From the NCBI GenBank assembly GCA_963513935.1, contig OY740774.1:85212890-85276889 (forward strand): 64,000 nucleotides of DNA, in the 5' to 3' direction. This document shows positions 25,111-35,999 of this stretch, piece after piece. The stretch comes from Aphrophora alni. Taxonomy: Eukaryota > Arthropoda > Insecta > Hemiptera > Aphrophoridae. Numbering within the stretch: the stretch's first letter is position 1; each line of letters starts with the position of its first letter. The position numbers and the translations under genes were made by a program. Under the pieces are notes generated by a model. It made no database searches. It was not told the DNA's origin and saw only the letters and a program-made list of their open reading frames with translations.

Positions 25111-26985
25111 ACACAAATGTTTGATTGGGCTACAAAAATAATGAACTAATATCGTCCAATTGTACAACTTTGTACCGAGTAATAACGACCAAACATATCC
25201 TTAATAACTTATGTTTAAGACGCTCTATAATCAATTGTTTAGCGCGAAAAGGGTTATATGGTGTTGGGATTAAACAAACACGCCTCTGGATGTCTAATAA
25301 TACAAAACAAATTGACGATTTTACTAAACAATAGCTTTGATATTCTTTGACTGTGCATTGCATAACAATTTAATGTTACTATTTTATTTTAATTTTTTTT
25401 AATTATTAGTTATTTTATTTTAAATTATTAGTTTATATTTTAAAGTGTACATCTTCACATCCTATAAGGAAAAATCGCCATTATTTTTAAAATTAATTCC
25501 TCCTATATAAACACATACTATTCACCATTATTTCATAGTTTATCTTTAAAATAGACTTTCAAACTATAAGTCCCTTTATACAAGCTAGATAACTGGATCA
25601 TTATAAAAATACATTAAGAGCAATTAACATTAATTAAAAAATAACAAAACAATTTGTTGTTGGAGAATTAATTAATTAATTTAAATTACTACATTAACCG
25701 TCATAAAAAACAGATTATATAGAGTAAATGAAAATAAACGTGCACATTACTTTTAGTTAGTTTTTAATTAAGAGAGATAAACACGATTTGTAAAATCTTC
25801 TTTGTGGTGAGAAGCTGCTTTTATGAGCTCACTTTTCATCAATTTTGGACCTCAAGATAAGTCAAAAGAGTTGGGAAGTCAACCATTTCAAATGGAACAG
25901 GCATGTGATATTTGTTTGTTTGAAGTTTGAAAGAAAAATGACACGAAAGAAAAAAAATGATATGATTAGGTGGATACAGCAGTTGGACAGACGAGAGTGG
26001 AATGCTGTTCCTGCAGACTCGAATGTTGAAGTGGGGAACGAGTGTCAATGTAGCGTTTAAACATTTTTCTGACAAAAAAACTGTTCTTAAGTGTAGCTTT
26101 ATTTAAAAGCGAACTAACTACCAGTAAATGTACACAAAGGTTTCGTAGGTTGGGATAAAAACAACGCCGACAAAGGCAAAGGTGGAAGTCACCCATTAAT
26201 TTATTTGTAAACTGGAGGTGGAAGTTAGTCGTAAGTTTATTTGTAATATATGTAAACTATCTTGTAATTTCATTTTTTGTTTACAGTAATTGGATTTGCT
26301 TAGAAGTTGTTTTGATATCAGTAAGTTTGGGAGGTAAAGTAGAATTTTGAAAGTTACTTGTGGCTTTGTGTTGTTGTTTCGAATTCTTTCGTGTAATTTG
26401 ACTTTATGTTTTACTGGATTTGTACTATCGAAGATACTTTTTGGTCCATAAAAGATTTATTTATTTATTAGCGTCAATTATTTTGTAATCTATGTAACAT
26501 TTAGTGTAATTTGACTTTTTTTTATTGACTGAAAATGCTAAATACTAAGGATTTTCAAAATTGATACCCCTACAAGCAATGATATGCTTAAAAGCTACGT
26601 TGTATACATAAACTTTCTTGAAATATGACTTTTCCTTAACTTGATTAACTCTTAAAACCACTAACTACAAAAATATTATCTTTAAGAGAGTTTTCTAAAC
26701 CCAAAAGGAGGTGAAAACTACCTCTGTGTTTGTTGACGTTAGATTTCTCGTGTATCTATTTTGTTCCATTGAGTACGACATTAATCTCTTTTAGCCGACA
26801 TACTAATTAGAAGTAGTCGTAGATTCCCTATTCAACCCTTTCCTAAATATAACAGTACCTGATTACTGTGTTTCATGTTTAAAATAATATGTTTATATGT
26901 TTAAATCTTATGCAATTTTAATGAAACACGTAATATTAGTGATTTTTTTTTTTTTTTTTAGAAAGAAAATCTTTTCTGTCGTACA
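25110..26985. other. Gene-free stretch with a short tandem duplication
   Basis: No recognisable gene. The region 26181-26265 holds two diverged copies of a roughly 37-bp unit beginning GGTGGAAGT and ending TTTATTTGTAA. The 71-residue plus-strand frame at 25845-26060 is basic in its middle, but I cannot place it in any family, so I do not call it a gene. Confidence 0.4.
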
Positions 26986-27155
26986 ACAACGAACATTTCT
27001 GCCTTAGTGTTGATATATTCATTAGCAGGATTGGATGTTCATTGTTAATGGTGATTGACTAGAGGCTAATTTATATCTATCTGTTTTAATCGTTAAACAA
27101 AGGACTGGTGTTGGAGGCTATTAGTCTGGTAATTAGCTACTATTAAATTTATGTG
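26985..27155 (+). repeat. Family L dispersed repeat, copy 2
   Basis: See copy 1 at 24010-24200; same strand and same word order. Confidence 0.75.
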
Positions 27156-28199
27156 AAACTATGCATGGCCTAAGAATTCGATCCTGATTGAACGTAATAT
27201 TCAAGGTTCCATTTTAACTTTCTCATAAACGAATATAAAGATAGTTATGTAATGAGTAAAAAATAGATTTTAAGGATTTAGAAAAAAAAACTACGTTATC
27301 AAAGTATCCTGAACCCAAATAATTTTTTTAAACCTGTAGAAGACGATCAATAAAATAAGAAGATAGAGTTTTGTTAGGAATAAGTTAATATTAGGTTATA
27401 TTAGGAAGAACTCATATTCACAAAGCTTAGAATGATCCAACTATTGTGAAACAGTTAAAAAAATGTTGAAATGCTTGTCTTGCAACTGAACTAGGACAAC
27501 ATAGAGAACTAAAGGTATATAAGCGGTCAGCATGATTTGGAGGGGTCTTTTCTATGTTCTGGAGCTCTTGATGATACCGGCAGGTCGATAGCCGTGATGC
27601 AGGAATTTAGCCCAGGAAATCTACTCAACAAACCGTAAGCAAGCATTTCTATATATAAAGTCACCAGTTAAAACATTTGTAATGTCATTCATATAAAGAA
27701 TAACAATAGTTGGAATACTTCTGGGCTTTGAGTAAATAATATTGTTTTGTTTTATTGTTTTAATTGAATTCTTATTTTTGTGTTGTATTAAAGTTTTGTA
27801 TTAAAGTATTGTATTAAAGCGTCAGGGAAATAGACATATGTTTCATGTCAATGAAAAAAGTTAATAAAATACTGAACCACTGATTTGATAAATAATTGAA
27901 ACTGAGAACCCAGGCATATTTTGAGGGCCGTTCATAACAGTTTACATCTGTATTCAATTATGAAATTAAATAACAAATTGAAGAGCACCAGCTAGATAAT
28001 TACACAGCCTCAAAATAGAATGCAATATATTCAGATTCTCTTAATATAATGCTTAAAATTTGTTTTTTGGGCATCTATGTTAAACTGTCTCTACTGGTAG
28101 CTCAAGGGGTCTTATACAGTAGGGTGGCATTGTGTTACAGTTGACACAGCTTTTTCTGAATCTTTTGATTAATTGTGAACATCACTACTAATAGCTTTA

Positions 28200-28770
28200 A
28201 CTTTTTACTAGGTCTTAGTCGCCTCAGAAATGAGTTAATATTAAAAATATATCCTCTCACTTCACTCGTGTCAGTTGTGAAACCCAAGTGGAACTCTGAA
28301 ATGTGCATATCCTCTTATCGTTACGCTTATGTCGGTGACACAGACTTTGTAACTACAGGAACACCATTTTACAATAACTTCGCTATTTCTCATCGTAGAG
28401 GAGTGGGGGGTTATTCTTATTACAACCATAACTAAAATTTCCACATTTTTAATTAATACAATGTGTTATAAGTTGAATTACCATAATAGATATGAAAAAA
28501 AACTGTTAAAAATGGCAGCTATTTTGACATTTTGTATTTTATTCTTTTGAATTTCCATAGTTTTCTATATGAGCAAACTATTGTGCCCTACTACAAAATT
28601 ATCTTATCTTAAGTTTTGTGATTGCTGTAGTGTTTACCAACAAACAGACGATGATAACAACGACGGACGGGTGGTTTGTCGAATAAATTTTTTTTCGAAT
28701 TTCTGACGTCATGAAACGTGAAGATGTCAATTTTTTGTGATTATAAAACGTACCCCATAAGTAAATAATA
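28200..28770 (+). repeat. Family H dispersed repeat, copy 1
   Basis: Collinear with 32570-33080, 48600-48900 and 51780-52190. Shared blocks include CTTCACTCGTGTC-like, TATAAGTTGAAT, a TAAAAATGGCAGCTATTTTG element, and, further on, CTGACGTCATGAAACGTGAA. The 86-residue frame at 28175-28435 is not preserved in the other copies. Confidence 0.6.
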
Positions 28771-28874
28771 CAAAATAGTCGTACAACAAATTCTATATTG
28801 TTTATTCGGACATTTTCCATCATTTGGGTATATAAAATCTAATACACGACGGTCATACATCAAGTCTAGTTTTA

Positions 28875-29504
28875 CTGATGGGACCATTTGTCTGTGCGCA
28901 CGGCTCTGACGCTACTAGCCGTTCTGTAAAAGTAGGGCTCGCTCACCCAACTATGTTTGTCTACCTTTCGCGAGACATAATTACAGTTTACAAGATTTGT
29001 AGTGCATATAGAAACATGATGTTTACAAACAAATCTAATTGTTTTACGTCCTTTAAAATATCAGTACTAGCAAAGGTAACATCTAAAAAATGTGATACTA
29101 AAAGTTGATTTACAATATTAAATTTATTGAATGTCTACATACATTTTAATCCAGCTCTTCAATGCTGCTCAAATCATCGTCGTCATCGTCCTCCTCACTG
29201 CTGTCGCTGTTTCCTACTGATATAATCATTGATTCCACGAGGTCGTCGATCCGCGGCTCAGCTGAAGCGTAATTATTTTCAATAGTGTTTACATACTCGC
29301 ACTTGTTCTCCCATTCTTTTGCACCAATGAGGTAGAATTTTTCCTCTGCTAATGACTTGATGCTCTCGAAGCTACATTGAAGACAGGTGAATAATCTACG
29401 TCCAGCGAGCTGCGCGGGACTACATGTTTTTGCAAATGAGCGATAACTACTCCCCTCTCCCCCTCCACGCCATAGCAAGCCGCGCGCACAAATGGACCCA
29501 TCAG
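28875..29504 (-). mobile_element. TA-bounded DNA element with truncated transposase-like tail
   Basis: The left terminus (from 28875) reads CTGATGGGACCATTTGTCTG; the right terminus, read inward from 29504, reads CTGATGGGTCCATTTGTGCG. Over about 25 bases they differ by one substitution and a small indel. Both ends abut TA (28873-28874 and 29505-29506), the target duplication of the Tc1/mariner/IS630 group. The 630-bp body is too short for a full transposase and looks like an internal deletion derivative oriented on the minus strand. Confidence 0.82.
29146..29478 (-). pseudogene. Transposase-like acidic C-terminal remnant
   Basis: The frame encodes 110 residues. The first 30 or so are read through terminal repeat sequence and are probably not native. 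From about residue 35 it reads SFESIKSLAEEKFYLIG, then WENKCEYVNTIENNY and a long acidic tail (SDSSEEDDDDDDLSSIEELD) that ends at a natural stop. A short helical segment followed by an acidic, serine-rich tail resembles the C-terminus of some eukaryotic DDE transposases; this is from memory of the pattern. It lies inside the TA-bounded element in the orientation expected for its transposase, so it is most simply the end of the parental gene left after deletion. A separate host exon is the alternative. Confidence 0.5.
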
Positions 29505-29544
29505 TAAGTGATAACCTAGAACAAGAAATTTTTTTTTAAAGTTG

Positions 29545-29645
29545 CAAACAAGCCCAAGAGTGAAAGTGGAGATGACGGCACTGATTATGCAATCCACAAT
29601 ACATCTCTATTTAGCGGTTACAGTCATCGCGCCGTGCATACTTTT
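29545..29645 (-). repeat. Family F hairpin repeat, copy 2 (reverse)
   Basis: Reverse complement of 19186-19275. The arms here are ACGGCAC at 29575 and GCGCCGT at 29629-29635. It sits directly right of the TA-bounded element, and a further family H fragment follows at about 29690-29775. Confidence 0.75.
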
Positions 29646-29689
29646 TAATGCCCGCTATCACGCTTACGTTCAAACAACACGAACATAAG

Positions 29690-29775
29690 GAAAATCAACT
29701 TTTCTCTTTCCTAAGGCATAAAACGGAGGCTGAGATCAGTCAAAAAACAGAGGATAAATAAATGTTTGGGCTATT
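29690..29775 (+). repeat. Family H fragment
   Basis: CTCTTTCCTAAGGCATAAAA, then ATCAGTCAAAAAACAGAGG, matches the 3' part of the family H copies at 33010-33060 and 52085-52130. Confidence 0.6.
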
Positions 29776-29894
29776 TAATTACTTCGTATACTGGGTAACT
29801 GATATTTAAAACCAGTTTTGAAATCTGTTCACACAAGAAGATTTACACCTTGAATAAAATTCTTTTTTCATTTATTGTAATTTTCATTAAACTT

Positions 29895-30290
29895 AAAGAG
29901 ACGAGACACAAAATTTTAAGTTTATAATGACTTTATAATGTAATTTAATCTAACCTATCTACAAAGAGCTCTCATACAAAGATAAAGTCATATCTCCGAC
30001 CCTAAGTTTTTTCAATCTTGTTTTACTTCCTAAAATCCTTTGTCCAAAGTCATCCTCCGTAAATCCGCCGCTTTGATCCTACCCTTTGCTGTTAGAGCAC
30101 AAATTTCAAATTTAATCATACTTTTACAGTATCCTTTACATCAGTGGGTTCTCTTTAAAGCTCAGAGTGTTTTTTCTAAATCATAGGTAAGTTGTCTTAA
30201 CTCAAATGGAGTGCAACTTTAACACAAAAGTGCTTTTGTTACCCCTAGTCAACATGTTAAAAAATATTTATATTGAAGTAAATTTTACAA
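29895..30290 (+). repeat. Family C dispersed repeat, copy 2
   Basis: Contains AGACGAGACACAA, CATACAAAGATAAAGTC, CCGTAAATCCGCCGCTTTGA, TCCTACCCTTTGCTGTTAGA and TTAACTCAAATGGAGTGCAA, collinear with copies 1 and 3. Confidence 0.8.
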
Positions 30291-30956
30291 GGTAAAACAT
30301 GTTCTATAAAACGTGATAAAAACTTTGCACTAATTCTGTCATGTATCAGTTACTAGTACTAGTCTTTATTTCTCTCGAAAATGTCATAGTTCTAGTGATT
30401 TTAAACTATGAATTTCTGCTCCGGTAAATACTTAACAGAAGCTAAAATTGTAACATATAAACAGGATAAGAACAAGACCTTATAACACGTTGTGAGAAAG
30501 CATGTAAAGGAAACATCTAAAAAGGTATTAAATTCAAAGCCAGTACTGTAGGTAGAAGAATTAAAGGAAAGGCTAGGAGAGATAAATAATGCTTTGGAGG
30601 GCTGGGACTGGAAGGATGAAGAGGGATATCTTGAAGGGAGCTGAATTGTTGAAAAAGGATAAACTCACAATGGTTTGTAACGTGATCAAAGTAGAGTCTT
30701 TTTATATTAAACAAACTTGCTCAGATCTTCAAATCACTTCAACCTATGGTCTTGGTGACATTCATCGTTATGTTTTTTAAAATGAACAAATTTATACTAC
30801 TATTACAAAAATTTCACCAATAGTAAAACCAAAATGTGATTGAAATATAACAAACGTTCCGGCTAATAGAGTTACCTTTTTTTATTAATATTATTTTGGT
30901 GGTTTTTGGTTTCTAGAACTGAACTAACGAAAAATTGTGTATAAAAAATAATAATA

Positions 30957-31159
30957 GCCCCTCACTACGACTTTTATGACGTGTTTCCTAAACTCAAAAA
31001 ATATCTTGGTGCAAAGCGACTTGGAAATGGTGACGTGTTGAAACTGTTACTAACTGGTTAAATGCTCAGACGGCAGAGTTCCATGATGAGAGGATCCAAA
31101 AGCCAGTGCCACGACTTAACAAATGCTTAGATATTCTTGGTGACTATGTAGAAAAGTAA
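30957..31159 (+). pseudogene. Mariner transposase C-terminal fragment
   Basis: In one frame, HYDFYDVFPKLKKYLGAKRL (from about 30966) matches the catalytic D-[FY]-x-LFPxLKxxLxGxRF segment of mariner transposases, including the final catalytic Asp at 30969-30971. After a frameshift near 31040, TNWLNAQTAEFHDERIQK and then NKCLDILGDYVEK run to the stop at 31157-31159, the standard mariner C-terminus. The N-terminal three quarters are missing, so this is a dead 5'-deleted copy. It is a different lineage from the transposase at 17.9 kb, whose C-terminus ends GGxHFVHF. Confidence 0.88.
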
Positions 31160-31477
31160 AAATATGTTCATACTTAAGTTATTGATAGAATTGATGTTCA
31201 TAAATAAAATTGCTGTTACTCCACTTAAAAACAGTTCTTAATTAAAAAATGACCCATGTATCTATATCGAAATTAGTATCAAATTTAATGGAGAGTGAAC
31301 ATATCTTTTTAGACATCCTTTATATAATAATGTGTGTTAAAATATAATATAAATAGTAGTGAGTTCGTTTGTTTATTAATTTTATAATTTTTAAAATAAA
31401 TACCCCCATTATAAATTATTATTAAATTTCACAACACAATTAATTTGATGTATAAATTATCTTTTGATTGAACTCTC

Positions 31478-31880
31478 AGAGACGAGACACAATGCTCTCA
31501 AGTGTATATTGTAATTAAACCCAACCTATCTTCAAAGACGTTTCATGCAAAGATAAACTCACGTCTCCATATTTTAAGTTATATTAAGTTCAAACTTGTT
31601 TCTCTTTTTAAAGACCTTTTGTCTAAAATCGTGTTCCGTAAATACGCCTCTTTGATCCTATCCTTTGCTTTTAGAAGACAAATATAAAAGTAACAATACT
31701 GTATCCTTTATATCGATGGGTTACCCTTAAAGCTAAAAGTTTTTTTTTTAATTTTAACTTTGTTCTACTAACTCAAATAGTAGTGTAAACATAACACAAT
31801 TTTCTTTGTTACTTAACCAACATGAAGCTAAATATAGATACAGAGGTAAACTTTTTAACCCTGCCTTGTCTGATATCTGA
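31478..31880 (+). repeat. Family C dispersed repeat, copy 3
   Basis: AGACGAGACACAATGCT, TCATGCAAAGATAAACTC, TTCCGTAAATACGCCTCTTT, GATCCTATCCTTTGCTTTTA and CTGCCTTGTCTGATA, collinear with copies 1 and 2. Confidence 0.8.
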
Positions 31881-32530
31881 TAAGAGTTGGTTTTCCACTT
31901 AAAAATAAACGGTTTAAAAATGTGGATAAACTTACTCACCTATTTCTCTAGGCCAAAAAAGAGAAAATGGATAATAACGACGTGTGGAAATATTTGTATT
32001 ATATTTAAATAAGGTCTAAACATTTTTCTTACCTTCGCCGTTAATCGTATTTACTTAAATCGAGCTTTTAAAGACGCTTTCTAGGTTCATTTGTTTTGTC
32101 AATTACTCCTAAATTATAATATTTGTTCTTCATATTTTAAGTTTTGATGTCATTATTGTTCACTTTTCACTAAAATTTAGTTGAAATCTAAATAGTTGAT
32201 TTTTAAATATTACAACTTTTTATAACAACCCGTGAGGCCATATCCGATTATGGGTCTTATTATGTTCAGATATATTACAATGTTGATATTTCTTTAAAAC
32301 GGTTGGAAGATTATTATAAACGTCTTCTACCGCCGATAGTTAAATCAGAATTCACTTTTTTTCATTATTTTAACCCAAATCTGAATTTACATTAGAACTT
32401 GCTGGTAGGACTGCAAAAAAAAATTATAAACCTAAGGGATTAGACTTTCTCGACTCCAAATTCCATTTTAATATATTTAACGTTCACTGAGAATTGACTG
32501 AAATCCCCCACTTAAAGTTTGTTATAAATC
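31880..32530. other. AT-rich DNA without recognisable feature
   Basis: No gene or repeat boundary could be supported here. Confidence 0.4.
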
Positions 32531-33080
32531 TTGTAGTTTAGGATATCACAATGATGGCTCGGTTAAAATGGTCACCCGGTATTTTAAAAAGTCTCCACTA
32601 ACTTCGTTCGTGTCTGGCGTGACTCGAAGCTGTACATATGTGAAGGGGACTCCACATTCTAGGCTCACATGGTGTCTGTCCTGTCTATACTTTTACTTTT
32701 AGATTATAACTTCGTTATATCCTATCGTATAAATGTGTATTGGTACAATTACTTCCAGAATTCTAATCTGCATATTTTTAATTTAATTTATAAGTTGAAT
32801 AACACATTAGATATGAATAAATAACTATTTAAAATGATCACATTTTGACATTATTAATTCATTTTTTTATGAATTTCAATCAGATTTTATTTTAGCATAC
32901 TATATTACCCTATACCAAATTTCATGTTCCTATCTTAATTGTTGCGGCCGCTATCTTGTGTAGGTAAAAACCACTGGGAAGGGCGTCATGTCAAAACTTA
33001 CTTTTTCTCCTTCCTGAGGCCATGAAATTCAAAAATCAGTAAAACAATCAGAGGTAGAAGTTTGTGACATTACCAGACTT
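32530..33080 (+). repeat. Family H dispersed repeat, copy 2
   Basis: Longest of the family H copies: CTTCGTTCGTGTC, TAAGTTGAATAACACATTAG, AAATTTCATGTTCCTATCTT, TTGTTGCGGCCGCTATCTT and TCCTGAGGCCATGAAATTCA. The last three phrases recur at 51990-52090 or 48770-48840. Confidence 0.7.
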
Positions 33081-33424
33081 AACCTATACTTCACATAGTA
33101 AGTCTTAGTATATTATCAAGTTTTCTATATTAAAAAAAATAATAAACCAAAACGTATAGCTAATTAGTATTAATATAAGAATTTGTCAAATAAAGCAATA
33201 TAAAAATAGCAAATCTAGCCTACTGGACAGTATTGATATTGAAGTGACCCAAAATAGTGTTAGAAATCAAAAGCAGTTTATTGTATACGTTGTTTTGGTG
33301 AGTGAACACAATATATAGGGTCTTCATGATAGGACATTTAACCGAAATTTGAGGTTTGAACCCTTTTCACGTACCCTTGGACTCTACAGATATACGGGTG
33401 GGGAAATGAATAAACCCTACTCTA

Positions 33425-33545
33425 TAATCCTGTCTATGTGTGTGAGTGTATGTTTTATATGATGTGAAAGTATAGATAACACAATAAGATACACTCATAC
33501 ACACAGACATAGAATGAAGCTGTTAGGTTAGGTTAGGTTAGGTTT
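33425..33545. repeat. Imperfect inverted repeat next to a short TTAGG tract
   Basis: TCTATGTGTGTGAGTGTATG (about 33434) and the near complement ending CACACAGACATAGA (about 33515) form imperfect arms of about 26 bases. Directly after, 33523-33542 is (TTAGG)4. Confidence 0.6.
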
Positions 33546-33559
33546 ATCAAAGCTGTTAT

Positions 33560-33860
33560 TTCAAAAGATATATTTTATAATTTTACGAGTATAAATGAAG
33601 CTCTGTGTAAAACACGGCACATTATGTCACAAGGTTTGAAACTGTTCCTCGTCTTCTTTACACATCTTAAGCAATCTAATTATATTCAAAACAAGTTATA
33701 TCAACTTAACATTCACTCAGAACTCGTCTTTGCATGAATTATTGTTTTAAATTGACAAAACGTTTCTCTTTAGAAATTTAAACAAAATTAAAGTTAAAAT
33801 TAACTCCGATTGTAAACTTCTTATTTTGGTGTAACAGAAGACTAATACATTTCAGTTTCA
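33560..33860 (+). repeat. Family M dispersed repeat, copy 2
   Basis: See copy 1 at 15425-15700; shared ACGAGTATAAATG, TCGTCTTTGC, AATTATTGTTTTAAA and ATTGTAAACTTCTT in order. Confidence 0.65.
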
Positions 33861-34407
33861 GATTTATTGAGATGTTTGTAAGTAATAAGGCTCTGATATC
33901 AGTGACAATAAAATTTAAAACTTTTAGATATAAGTATGTTTGTTTCAAAGGATATGAAAAGTCACTCACTATCCATAAAAATTATTCCTTAGATCAAGTG
34001 TTAACTATCGGGGTTTTGATTACGTGTTCATATGAATAAACTACAATAAAAAATTATCAACAAGAAGAGAATTGTAACTTTAAACTGCCGCCATTTTGTA
34101 TAGGGTGCACTTATTGAAGTCGGGTTTGCGGAATTCTAATCTCCTTACAGAGACCAATAATATTATGTAAAACTCGACCCATGCGCTCATTTAAGATATT
34201 CTTCCGACTCCCTGCGTGGTGTCCCGCGATAAGGTGATGAAAAGTTGATAGTTGCTTCAAAAAATAGATTTTAAGGTATAGTATTGATGAGCTAATTTTT
34301 ATTTTTTTATCTGGAATGGTTCAAAAATATAATACCGTTCCGTTACTTTTTGGTCAAGTCAACCTATATAATTATAGATGTTCAATGAGCACTGTGGTGA
34401 AAGTGAA

Positions 34408-34920
34408 CACTATAAATCACTGAATCCCCTACCACAAGTTTGGTACAATAACACAAACACAAATAAAATAAAATAAAATATTTATTTGTCTTATGAACAA
34501 GGAAAAACCCCAAACCACAAAATAACACAACTACACAAAACTGTATAATGCGTTTATTTCATTTCATAATGCGTTTATTTCATAATGTATTTATGTTCAT
34601 TTCGATATCTCTGCTATCATCTTCAGAGGTACACTTGTTCTTTGTTCAAATAGAGTCACCACAGTGCTCTAGTGATTGTTTATTTGCCTTATGTTATTAT
34701 AATTCCCCGGTGTACATTTCGGTAACCAAGTTACCATCATCGGAGGGATCTGAAGTGTACAAAATCATTACTTCAGATCCCTCCGATGATGGTAACTTGG
34801 TTACCGAAATGTACATCAGGGAATTATAATAACATAAGGCAAATAAATATTTTATTTTATTTTATTTGTGTTTGTGTTATTGTACCAAACTTGTGGTAGG
34901 GGACTCAGTGTTTTATAGTG
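34408..34920. mobile_element. 513-bp foldback element with nested inverted repeats
   Basis: Outer arms 34408-34495 and 34833-34920 (88 bases each) are nearly perfect complements, starting CACTATAAA and passing through ACCACAAGTTTGGTACAATA to an (AAAAT)n run. A second, inner pair, 34681-34756 and 34770-34845 (76 bases each, about two mismatches), closes on a 13-base loop. The right-hand sequence is one continuous arm of about 150 bases; the left-hand partner is split by a segment of about 185 bp (34496-34680) containing a short ATAATGCGTTTATTTCAT tandem pair. No transposase frame is present. The 93-residue frame across the inner arms is a by-product of the palindrome. Confidence 0.88.
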
Positions 34921-35505
34921 CAACCTGTATATGTTAACAATTGAGATAACAATAAACATATTAACTAGAGGGATATTTCAATTAATTTTAATAAAAATTA
35001 GTTATGTTTTTCTTACGTCAAGATAATTGTGTATATTACACTATCAAACAAACACCAATATATCTTCAAATACCACTACAATACAAATATACACACATAA
35101 TTACAAATGTCTAATAACAAAATCATTTTATTATTTTAGAACAATTTAAAACGTAAAATATTTTGTTTTGCAGTTTGTTAGTAATAATTTTAATTATTTT
35201 TTTATTAGCTTACGTTGTATATTTGCAATAAATAGTCTGTGTATATGATGCCTATAAAATATATAATCAACAAAGATTGTGAAAATTCCACAATCACAAA
35301 ACATACACCCTTGGGAGCATTGATATGTAATTTGAATGTCGTATTTCTACTGTACTCAGTATGGGGCGATAACAGACCTTCCTACAAATTTATCTTTATT
35401 GTGTGAGGCAATCATAAATTTCTTTTAATAAATATATTATAGGTTAACAACGGTAGAGATGCTGTATTTATATATATATAGTCCTGACATACACGAATGT
35501 GTTAA

Positions 35506-35967
35506 CCCTTAACTAACATCATACGTCTTGAAGACGGGGGCGAAAATAAAAATCGGCGTATTTCCCCTCCTCTTGACCTATTGTTTTTGTCCGGCCGTCT
35601 AGCTGCCAGTCGGACGTTGGTCTTTTTTCTGTGAAAATTGCCAGTTTTTTTTCTCGCCCCTTGGCTGCACTATTTATAGTTTTTGATAACTTTCTGTCTG
35701 TGAGGTGTATGTTGTTGTTTACGTGACTTTATTTTATAGTTTTTATCTATGGTTTTTATCGAGACGCGTGGTGAAGGACATTGTGAAAAGGTGTTTCTGA
35801 ACTAATTCTACGTCCACTCTATGTATATATAGGTATGTAAAGCCATTTTACTGATTATTACATTTATGGATCATTAATTATGCCTTTTTTTCATTTAAAT
35901 ACCCATAGGTGTCTCCCAGACGTATGATGTTGATTGCGTAACTTTAAATCATGATATTTGTTAAGGG
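35506..35967. mobile_element. PiggyBac-type MITE bounded by TTAA
   Basis: TTAA at 35502-35505 and 35968-35971 flank termini that begin CCCTTAACTAACATCAT (left) and CCCTTAACAAATATCAT (right, read inward), differing at two positions. TTAA duplications with CCC-starting termini are the hallmark of piggyBac-type elements. A second motif, AACATCATACGTCT, lies adjacent to the left tip but about 40 bases inside the right end (35911-35932 on the complement), giving the asymmetric subterminal layout typical of the group. The 462-bp body has no transposase. Confidence 0.88.
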
Positions 35968-35999
35968 TTAAATAAGTCGTGATACACTTAGCTTGTATC

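Noticed and set aside
25845..26060. 71-residue basic frame
   Set aside because: No motif recognised, no homologous copy in the window to test conservation, and length is within chance expectation for this base composition.
24010..27155. LTR retrotransposon with family L as LTRs
   Set aside because: No TG...CA ends, primer-binding site or gag/pol motif was visible between the copies, so only a repeat pair is claimed.
28175..28435. 86-residue plus-strand frame
   Set aside because: Lies in family H, and the frame is not preserved in the copies at 32.6 kb or 51.8 kb.
34548..34829. 93-residue protein-coding frame
   Set aside because: It runs through both inner arms of the foldback element; its C-terminal part mirrors the palindrome rather than a conserved protein.
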